Made by a program: the position numbers and the translations under genes. A stretch of 29,080 nt of DNA from a virus. The notes beneath the pieces were generated by a model. The model saw only the letters and a program-made list of their open reading frames with translations. It was not told the DNA's origin and made no database searches. Positions within the stretch are counted from its first letter, which is position 1; each line of letters starts with the position of its first letter. This document shows, piece by piece, positions 14,682 through 26,600 of this stretch. The stretch covers positions 1-29,080 of IMG/VR virus record IMGVR_UViG_3300021368_000646; one strand, 5' to 3'.

Positions 14682-17600
14682 TATAGTTCAGTTAACCACC
14701 AACCTTGATAGACAGCAGGAATAAAGTTGTCTCCATCAGTTGCACCAACATAAATTAATCCGAAGGAAGCATTTTTGTTTTGTACAACTAGTTCACCAGA
14801 TCCATATGCTGTAGAGAGACCTCCAAGTTTTGTACCAACAGTATCACCTTGGAGAGGTACAGGTTCACCACCTACGATTGGAGCACGAATCACGAGAGAA
14901 TTATTATATGTCAATGCTCCACCAACTTCAGTAATTCTAATAACATCGCCTGTTACAGCGTTGGATGGTAGAGTCAAGATGAGAGCACCTGTAGATGGAG
15001 CTACTGCTACAATATAATTTATATTAACAGCGAGAGTAGCAGTTGCGTTGATGAACTTCGTAATGTGACCACCATTGATGTTCTTGTATGCCGTCAATCC
15101 AAAAGCATTGATGGATCCATCTTGCATAATGGTGAAGTTATTAGCACCATTGACACCTAGATTTCTGACATCTAAGATTGGTTGAGTAGCAGCTGGAGCA
15201 GCAGAAGAAATGCCAGCAACATCAAGTAAGCGACCAACAAATGTATCACCAAACTCAGCTTCAACTCTGAACGTTGGTTCAAAAGTCTTGTTAGTAAATT
15301 GGATAGCATCAGGGTCCTCAACACATCTAGAAGGAACAATTCTTAGGTTGCCGCTGATATCAGTTGGTGCATTGATATCAAGTGCGCCACCCTCAAAGTG
15401 GTGTTCTTCGTTGTTGAGTAGTTTGATGATAGGTACATTGTTATCTGTACCTGTAATCTCAAAGTTTGAACCAACAAACTTAACATCATCATAAACGGTA
15501 AGTCTACCGTGATGATAGTTTGTTTTGACTAGTTCAATTCCACCATCGTTTGTAACAGTGTTGGAAACCAAGAAGATTTCATTATCAATTGCCAACCAAT
15601 ATTCACGATCAAGGAAGAATGGAACAACATCGCTATTCTCTAATCCAACCTTAACAGCAGTAGATCCAGTTGCAGGGATATCATTTGTAAGTGTAGTATT
15701 TTCTCTGAAGAGAACACGGAATACACTTTCACCATCACTATGTGTCTGGTTTGATCCAGGAACATTTGTCAAGGATGCTACACGAGTAACAGGTAAGTTA
15801 CCAGCAGGTGCAATTCCACTTGCTTGAGGATTTCCACTGATTTGCATGATTTCTTCTTGACCGCCAGATCCAAATCCAACGAAGATGAAATCGTCTTTTG
15901 CAAAATTGGTAATGTCATCAACAGGTAGTGTTGTAGCACCAGTGCCAATTGTACCAGTAGTATTAACAAATGTAGTTGCAATACCGTTGTCTACTTTTGG
16001 ATCCTTGAAGATCGTATATACTGTTGCACCCTTAGTGTGTGCTTCAGCTGTAGTTCCATACTGAGATCTAGTTGTGAAGATCTCACCACTAGGATTACCA
16101 ACTACTACATCACCAGAACATCCATCAACAGTAAAGATGTCGCGAACTTTATCAGTAATTCTAAACTTCTCATCTCTAGTTGCGTTAAAGCTGATTCCAG
16201 TTTGATTACCAGAACCACCAAATGCTAGGTTCAGTGTAACTGTGCTGGTAGCAGTATTAATTGCAACAATCTGTGGATCAACGAATCTTGTACCGCCAGT
16301 TTCTGCAGGATACTGATTCTGATCTAGTGTTACAGTACCACCATTATCAACCAGTTCAACATAATCACCAACTTCTAGTCCATCAAGTGAAGGAATAGAA
16401 GTGATTGTGAATTGTCCCTCAATCGCGTTACCAGTGAATGTCTGAGCAGATGCAGTCTTACAACCACCCTTGAATTCAAACGAACCATTGATAGTTAGTT
16501 TTCCATTCTCTCCATCAGCACCGTCGTTACCAATGATTGTCTCACCAGTGACACTATCAACAATGAAGACTGTATCACCATTTGGACAACCATTAGTGAT
16601 TTCAAACGTCTTATTGACAATTTCTAGAGCAGTTGCTAACTTAAATGCTTCACCCTGGTTGAAGTCTCCGTCAGTGTTGGTATCTTCACGAGAGATGATA
16701 ACGTAGTCAACTCCAACATTAAGTGTTCCACCAAACGTTGCTAGATATACATTTTCTTCAGCAGATGCATCTCTTGTTCCATCAATTGCCTGCTCAATCC
16801 AAGTAGCATCAAATGCAATGTTACACTTGTATACTGGAGTTCTGTTTCCAGGCTCATCTGGGTGAGTGTCAATTTGAGGAGCGAAAGAACCAAGTGGTTC
16901 TCTCTCAACAGTTAGGTAGTATGGAGCAGTTTCTGCACCACTTAAACCACCAACCGCAATACGAACAATTTCAGGTCTTGTGTTATTACCTGCATCAACA
17001 GGAGCATCAAGAATTAGATAATCACCCTCATTGAAGTAACCAGCAACAGGTTGATTTAATACTGGTAAGTAATATTGCTTACCTGTTAGTGCAGGTAGAT
17101 CTGCTCCTTCAGGACCAGCGCCAGGTTTAACTGACTGGAATGTTGCGTCACCCCAAGATGCAGAACCAGCGGTGTCAATTCTGTTGTATCTGTTATCCGA
17201 AGATGGTAACTGAAGAACATTGACGATATCAATATTTTGATTAAAGGAGGAAGGTCCTAGGATACCAGATGCGTGAGCAATTGCAGTTGTTCCTAGAGAT
17301 GCACCAACACCAACAAAGGAGAAGGAAGAAGTACCACCACAGAGTTTAACACTCGCATTGAATGTAGTCTCACCATCAACTTCAAGACTGTTTCTGATTG
17401 TAGTTGTACCACCTTGACCAGCGATGTTAACTTCAGAAGCATTCAGAGCAAAGTCAATTGTCTGAGTATTTCCAGAGAAGAAGCTAACAATACCTGCTTC
17501 AGTTGAAATGGTTACAACCTGCTCAGGATTGGTTCTATCACCACCAAGTTGCTTAAATGAACCAAAGGTTACATCACCTGCAAACTTAGTTCTTTTAACT

Positions 17601-20600
17601 TCAAAGTCAACGAAGGATAGGGATTCAACACGATTATATGCACCACCAATTGTTGTCTTAGAGATTGCAGCATCTTGATCAATGTTACCGATAAAGATGT
17701 TAGAATGATTAGCATTGTTGCCAATGTAAACAAACTGATCACCAGTAGACTTATCACCAACATAGATCCACTGAGTAGAAGTGGTGTTAAAGTCTCCAAT
17801 TCTTAGAGTCTTAGCATAACCACCAATGTGCAATCCAGCGGTGTTATCTCCTCCAACAAATGTGCTGTCGTTGAAGAGGTTAACAGTTCCAGTTGTGATG
17901 TCAGTTCTGACTTCAGCAAGTGTGCCGTCACCCTGAACTTCAATATCACGCTCAAACTGTACATCCTCAGTGAATCTTGCATCACCTTTAACAACTAGTG
18001 CTCTATTGAGTTCACTATCCTCAACATTAACACCAACCTTACCTTCAGCAACTGGTCTACCACCCTCTAGTGGGGTAGAAGTTTCAGTAGAAACTCTCAA
18101 TACTGCCTCATCATTAGGAGCAGCACTGTCACCACCAACAATCAGAGCATCCTTAATTCTATTCTTATCGCGATCAGCAAACTGAGTATGCTGTAGATAA
18201 TCAGGTGTCTTACGACCACTAATGTATGCATTACCAACAACGTCAAGGTTTGCACGAGGATCAGTTGTTAGATTCTCAACAAATGCATTTGCATATGCAT
18301 CATGAGAAGATCTGCAGATGGTGTTAATACCAAGTTTGTAATCACCAATAGTTTCTGTCTCAGTTCTGAGTGCCTCACCACCAATGATACCAACTTCTTT
18401 GAAGTTAGCATTAGAGAATTCAATAGTTGGTTGATCAGCACCACCAGGAGTTCCAGAGATGATATTTTCCCAAGGTTGTGTATCCTGTGGAATTTGATCA
18501 ATAACTTGGAAGTGGCAGTAGTTATTAGTTGGGTTGAATGGATCACCAGGCTTGGCAGCATATACTGTCCAAGTTAGATTCAGTCTAGGATCATAGTAGA
18601 AGTTCTTGATTCTAATCTGAGATGTAGAGGTAATTCCAATGTCATTACCAACTGCAAGTGCAACACCACTTGTAAAGTCTCTGAATTCAATCTTAACAAC
18701 ATTTGATCCATCAAAGACGATGTTATCAATGCTATTGTTAGCAATATTTGAGAAGTAGTTAGATAGGATCCATGCGATAGATCCATTCTTACCAACCTCG
18801 GATCCTTTGAATAGAACATCACCAGGAGCAGGTAATACACCACCATAAGTGATATACTGTGCAGCTGCAATTCTAGTGCCACCATTAGCAATTAGTGGAG
18901 TCTGATTAGGAGTAATGTTAGATGCAACACCAGCAGTAGTGTGCGTCTGGAACATGTAGCTCTGACCATTTCCTCTAGCGTTGAACTGGAAGATAGCAGA
19001 ACGAATTCTGTTCTTGCTTAGTCTGATATCACCCTCAGTTGGAGGAGCGAAGGAAGTTCTATCTAGACCCTCATCTTGTTCTAGTTGAGTTACAGGATCA
19101 ACAGAAGATACGTTGGAACGAATGATTAGAGAATCACGAGATTGTGTTAGATCCTCATCTTGAACTGCAATGATTAAAGGAGATTCAAATGTGTTGACGA
19201 GTTCTCCATCACCACCAACAACAGTAATATTTTGGTTAAAGGTTACAGGAGTATCAAAGGTGGTAACGAGACCTCCAATTGTATCATCCTCGTCTCCATC
19301 ATCATCTAACGTTGCTCTATCAATGAATGTCTCTTCACCAGTGATAGCGTTGATTCTTCTGTTACCGATATACAGGTCACCCTGAGAGTTAATACCAGTG
19401 TAGAAGACGATACCACCGTCTTGTTTCTTACTTTGTGCGTAGAAGTCCTCATCAGGTGTTAGGACAACTTCCTGACGCGCTGGGAGACCAGTGGAGTAGT
19501 TACCAGGACCGAAACCAAGGTATTCAAACGTGTGGTTACCAGCACGAGCGATAGATGGACGACGGAGTTCAACGTAATAACGCTGATCAGATAGAACTGT
19601 GCTGTTACCAGCGATAGGAATACGACGATCTTCAGAACCAGAGGTAGCATTACCATCTTGTGCTTTAATGGCATTTGTACCACTATAAGTGTTCATGATA
19701 AATGCTGGTTGATTTGTTAGATCTTCCATAAGTTCTCTGGTTACAGAGTTCTTAAAGTCGTTAACAGAAACCAGACCGTGGATGTAGTTATCAGCAGCAG
19801 AGAATGTAGGTGGTGGATCAATTAATCCAGCGTAGTAATCCTTCTCTGATTGTGTTGTACCAGAGTTCTTAAACCAGAGAGGATCATTTCTGAAGTTGAG
19901 AGGATATAGTTTGCTGACTGGCTGAGAGAACTTAAACTTCTTAAAGTTATTTGTTACACCAGCACCAGTTGGGAATGGCGAGATATTACCACGGAGTGCG
20001 GTAATATAGTAGATACCATCTTGCTGACCAGCGATTCTACGCTGTAGTGTTTCATATCCAAAGATGTAGAAGGTGTCTTCAATGACGCCTGCATCCTCAA
20101 CACTATCAACATAGTATTCAACACCAGCATCATCCTGAATCTTATCACCAGGGGTGATAGTATAAACGTTAGCGCCGTTTTGCTTGTAGAAAAACTCAGG
20201 ATTATTTTTTGCGATTTGAGTCTTCAGAGGTAGGGATTTGCCCATATCCTGATCCTCAAGCATGTCAGCGAAGACAGTGCCCTGAGTAAATCTTGTGTTA
20301 GCATATTCACTATACTCAAGTTTACCACCACGGATGTTCTTGATGATGATATAATGCTCACCACCAACAGTGTAATATGCGTGGATATTAGCAAGACCAG
20401 AGGAATTACCAGCAAAGCTTACTGCGTTTACAGAACTTGCTAGATTTTCAGTCTTACTGACTTCAAAGTTACCACCCTGAGGAGCAGTGATCTTAACAGT
20501 TGTTAGGATCTCATTTCTCAGACCAGGGAAATTCTTAGAATCAATTGTATGATCATTGACTGTGATCTCAAGATACTTAATAGAAGGATCTAGGTTGTCT

Positions 20601-23600
20601 TCAACATAACGACCAGATTGAATAGTCGCTTGTACACCAGAGGAGAATCTTGCAAATGCTCTGTATTCAATACCAGATCCAGTTTGATCTTTCTTATATG
20701 GATCATACTGTGCTTCTACATTAAGATTATTAGAAGTAAAGTCTGCAGAAGTGTAACCAATGAATTCACCTGCTTGTACTGGGTTCTCAAAACGAGCACC
20801 ATATACTGTACCAACAACTGGTTTCAATAGAACTTTCTGTGGTACTAATTTACGAGTATCGTCAGTTCTTGTCTTAAGAACGAAACCACTAATAGGATCT
20901 CTAGCATTCTCAAGATACTTAGGAATGACCATACGAATCTTGTATGTTCTGTCATCCTTACCACGATTATCTTCTAGACGTTGATACCACATATCAGTGG
21001 ATCTTTGTCTGTCATTATAATCAGACTCATTGATTCTCCAGAAGATATTATTCTTCTTGACGCTATCAGGTTGTCCAGTAACTTCATCCTTACACTGAAT
21101 GAACCACTTACCTGTATCGGTAGTAGCATCAGTGAATCCAGGATCAAATCTCATTGGAACACGACGCTTGTTAGCAAAGACATCAAAGATTAGTCCTGCT
21201 TGACCAGATGCAAATACAATTGGATCAGCATTGTTGATTGCATTAGCGTAAGTTTGGTGCAATGTAAAGGTCTTATTGTTCTGATATCTTGCGAAGAACT
21301 CAACCTTTGGATTAATTCTACCAACGTTAGCATCATTAGGATCAGTAACGGCAACATTAGGATTGTTAGCAAACTGACTACCTACTAGTGGTAATTGTCC
21401 ACCTTCAATTGATCTGATGAATACTTTCTGAGCTTCACTGGAAGATAGAGATGCAGATGGTTTGTCAAAGATATGAGAAACGTCTGTTTCAATACCAGCA
21501 ACAACAGAAGTGCTCAAAGATCCCTTATAGTTGTGTAGATCGTACTTCTCATCTAGGATGAATTGGTACATATCAATTTCAACATCAGAGTCAATACTAT
21601 CTGTCTCAGATGCGTAGATATAGATACCTGCTGCAGCGTTCTCTTTAGAAGTTGCGAGCATCAATCTAGTCTGATCACTGCCATCAAAGAACGAAGTGCC
21701 GCCATAGTTTTCTGGTTGTGTTACTCTACCAGGAGCGATGACATAGTAAGTTCTATTAGTTTCAAATCCATTAGGTAGTCTGACAAGACGCTTATCAACG
21801 TCAACATACTTACCAGTTACAGTATCAAAGCGAGGACGTGGTACAAGTCTGACTGGAGTTCCAGTCTCAAACTTATGTGGATCAGATGGGTTACCACCTG
21901 TATCAATGGTGAATACAGTAGCTCTAGATGCTAATAGTGCAGTATTAACTGTCTGTTCTTGTCGTACAACTGTTCCAAGACCACTGTTGATAATAGTAGT
22001 GATGTTGCCAACTAGAGTTTCAATAGCATCTGCAGTACCAGAACACTCTCTATAAGATGGAGAGGTTAGAGTATCTTGAATGACTTCAGGACCATCTGCC
22101 TCAGGACCAACAATTACAGTATCTGGTAGTGTATCTGCCCAAATACCCTTAGAGTATACAAAGTAGAGGTCAGTCGTGCTGCTAGTCTGTAGAGCATTGA
22201 CTGTGTTACCTTCATTCAATCTAGAACCATTAACACCAAGTTCAACCTGTGTATTACTTACGATTCTCTTGACATAAGTTCCCTCAGGAATATTGGTATA
22301 GATTGGAGTTGCATTATCCTGTAGAAGTCCATTGACAAATGCTGGGTTCGCAGGATCTAACTGACCTCTAGAGTTTTCATATTCAACAACACTCATACCA
22401 ATGATGATACCGCGTGTATCATTGACATCAATAATTGCAGAACCAGCAGTTGTAGAACAATCAAATCCTAGAACGTCAAAGTTTCTCATGGCAGCAGTTG
22501 CCATTTGACCAACGTAATCCCATGCGTCTAGAGTTTCAGTCTTCTCACCATCAATGTACTCTAAACTGTTGCCAACATAGTATGCTTCACCTGCTTGGAT
22601 GCTGTTGATGTTACCACCAAGTCTGAGGTCATTAACAATAGCGTCAACAATGTAAGTAACGTCACGGAAACACTTAGATGCTTCGTTGTTGATTGTAAAG
22701 TCACCTGTATTGAGAGGAGGTAGACCAGCAAGTGTACCACCAACAATTGCATCCTGTAAGATATCAAACAGTGTCTCAATAGATCCACGAACGTTTGCAC
22801 AATCCCACTCACCATTGTTTAGAGGTGGTAGGTTGTCAAGGTTGCCATCATTGAGGGAGTTGCATGTGATGTCAATCAGTGCGTTGACAGTAGCTAAAAC
22901 GTCAGAGCAGTTACCATCTGCATATGCAGCAGGTCTATACTTACCAGCAGATCTAGGATATGCATGAGTAGTTACGTTCTGATCCTTAGTACACTTGAAG
23001 ATGAGAGATTCATCCTTAAGTTTGATACTAGTTCCAGCTTCAAGATTATGGTTACCAATCGTCAAAGCAACAGAACCAGAAGCAGGATCATATACTGCGT
23101 TAGATACATTCCACTCTACTAGAGGAGATGTACCAACATTAATACTAATGCTATAATCAGTTACGGCAGCAACTTGAATATTTTGACCAGCAAAAGGATC
23201 ACTACCAGGACGTGGATATGTCTTAGTAATTGGAGTTCTTCCCATCTCACAAGAGAATGTGAAGGAGTTATCATCTAGAGAAATTTGATCACTGGTTGTT
23301 ACACCATGTGCAGTACCGAAATACAACACCATCAGACCAGTAGTAGCATCATATGTTGCATTAGTTGGTGTTAGTTGACCACCGTTCAATACATTAACTG
23401 CACCAGCTGCAGCATTTACAAATGTATGTGGATAATCTCCACCAGATACTACAGCGCCAGCAGTTGCAGCGATGAATGTATGTGGGTATTGATCCTGTGA
23501 TGCAGATGCGCCAACATTAATTGTGATAGATGTAGCGGTTGTGCTAAGAATGTTGAGTGGAGTATTCCATGCAGGATCAGGACCGTCAGGAGTAGTTCTA

Positions 23601-26600
23601 GATACACCGTCAAGGTTACCTACACCACCGTCATTACCGATTGCTTGAATAACGATACCCATCAAAGTATCAACGGCATTTACAGCAGAACCACACTTAG
23701 GTAGTAGTTCAGTTGCATCCCAGTCTTCTACAATCGTGGTGTCAATCTTCTGAGTTAGAGTATTACCTGAAGTTACAGATACAGTCTCATTCTTGATAAC
23801 CTGCATCGCGATGTTTTTCGCTTCGGTCATTACCTTAGCAGCTTCATCACGCTCAGCATCAATGAATGTTTCTACAGTAGTACCGTCTCTATAGTCATAG
23901 TTGGTGACATAGATCTTAGCAGCATCGTAAGTCTTGTAGTTACCACCAAACTTAACATCCCACATGACTTCCTTAAGGACGCTAACAACGTCATCCTTAC
24001 AATCTTGTGCAGTATTATCTGCCTGTGGTGTGTAAGAAGGATATGCAGCAAGCATACGAAGATATGCTTCTTCAGCAATAAAGTCAACGTTATCAATGAC
24101 CATATCGTGTGCATCACACTCAATATCTCCTACGATTGGTGGATCACCTGTCTGATCTAGTGTGATATTAAGGTCACGATCATAGTAAACATTGTTCAAT
24201 GCACGCTGCATTAGATCTTCAGCACGCTTGAATGCAGTGATAGAAGGTCCAACCTCAGCGTCAACACCGTTAGCAATCAACTGGTTGTTGTTGAAGTATT
24301 CCTTAGTTGCAGCGATAGTAAACTCGTTACCACCAAACCAGAGATCCTGTGCAACAGCATCAACAACAATACCAAGGTCTCTGCGACACTTAGCTTCGCC
24401 AGTGATGAATGTACCTTCGTTAGCAGGTTGGTTCCAAATACCACCAGTAATATTACCAGCAGTGATTGCATCAGTAACAATAGTTCCTAGTGTGGTTAGT
24501 GCGTTCTGAACGTCAGCACATGCAGTAGAAGAATTTCTTGCAACAGTTCCGTTGCCATCTCCCCACTGACTCTCACCTTCTGTTACAGTAAGATCCTTAT
24601 AGTATAACTGGTTAGTAATCGCCCTCTTCATTTCGTTGATGGCGGTATTATATGCAGTTACACTTTCTGCTTCCTCACCTACAAGACCATTGCTTAGAGG
24701 TGTGGTAGCATTAGTAAAGTATTGTTCTGTGTATGTTCTTGTGTGCTTGTTACCTTCGCAGAACATGTCAACAGAGATAGCATCAATGAAATAACCAAGG
24801 TCACGAGCACACTTGATTTCACCTGGACCTCTACCAGTACCGTAGTTGACCTCAGTAGGCATAGAGCTGAGGTTACCAGCAGCAATGATTGTTGTAGCAA
24901 TGCCAGTAAGAGTATCAACAGCAGACTGAACATCAGTGCAAAGAGCACTATTAAACTGACTGAGTGTATTTCCACCAAAGTTAACAGCATCAGTTGCAGC
25001 ACTTACAAATGTGTGTTCATACTGTTGACCAACAGGAGAGGCACCAACATTAACTGTGATAGTATCTGCTGTGGATGCAGTAATCTCAAGATACTGTCCA
25101 GATGCAGGGTCAGATGGACGTGGATATGTTTCGTTAGAAACGTTACCATCCTGAGTGCAGGTAAATGTAAGTGAGTTGTCAGCAATCTTGACACGATCTC
25201 CATTGCTCAGACCATGGTTAGCAATGCTAAGAACCATCACACCAGTTGCTGGACCATAAGTTGCACCATGTGGTGTATAATCTCTTGATACTTGACCATA
25301 CGAAGATCCAGGTGCATTGTCTGCAGCAATCGTTAGATCTTTCTCATAGAGTTGATTAGTGATCGCTTTCTTGATCATCTCTGCTGCTTTATTCAGCGTA
25401 GTGATCGTTGGAGCTTCTTCACCTACAACACCGTTAGCAATAGGTGTAGTTGCATTCTCAAAGTATTCAGCAGCAAATCTGTATGTGTAGACATTACCCT
25501 TACAGAATAGGTCAAGTGCTAGAGAATCAACGAAGATACCGATATCTCTACGGCACTTGCTCTCACCAGGACCAGCTTCATAAGGTGTTTCAGCAGGTAA
25601 GGAATTAAGATTACCAGCAGCAATAGGTGTGGTAATAATATCAGTTAGAGTTACGATAGCGGATTGAACATCATCACAAGCACCAGAGTTAGTTCTAGAA
25701 ACGTTACCGCCACCACCACCATATTGTGCAGGACCCTCAGTAACAGTGAGATCTTGAATAGCAAGTTGGTTGGCAACTGCTAGTTTCATCTGATCTCTTG
25801 CTTGGTTGAATGCTTCAACGGATGCAGTCTCTTCTCCTTGTAGACCACCAGAGATCCAGTTGCCATTACCGTCAAAGTATTCAGATACAAACTTACGGGA
25901 ATACTTGTTACCACCAACAAATAGGTCAAGAGATACAGCATCAACGAAGATGCCCATATCACGCTTACACTTGGCACCAAAGGTATTACCATTGTTACCA
26001 TCATAGTTTGGATACAATGCAAGCATTGCTGCATATGCAACATCAACAATGTCAGTCTTATTCTGTTGAATCAAACGATAACCATCAGCATATCTAGAGC
26101 GAGCATCAGTCTGCTGGTCTCCAGGAATAAAGAAGTCAGGGTGACCAATTGTAATTTGTGCTAGTGCAGTGTCAACGATCTGATCTCTGTTGAATGTAAT
26201 CAAACGATATGCAGACGCATATCTAGATCCTTCATCAATTGCAGCGTCTCCATCAATGACAAAATTAGGATGAGCAACTGCAATAGATGCAAGTGCTCTA
26301 TCTCTAATCTCAGAAGAGTTACGACGAATCATTCTGAATGCGTCAGCAAGTCTAGACTGAGAGTTAGTTTGGGTGTCACCAGGAATATAGAAGTCAGGAT
26401 GATATACACTTACCTCAGCAAGTGCTGCGTCTAGGATGAACTCTCTATTGGCGACAATTCTGTTACGTGCGTCCTTATAACGGGATGCAGGATCTGCCTT
26501 AAGTGCAAGGTCAATCGTTACACCGTTAGTTGTATCACCATCTAGTTCTGCCTGAGAACCTGTCTTGCCGACGTTGATACCATAAGGAGCAAGGTTGCTG

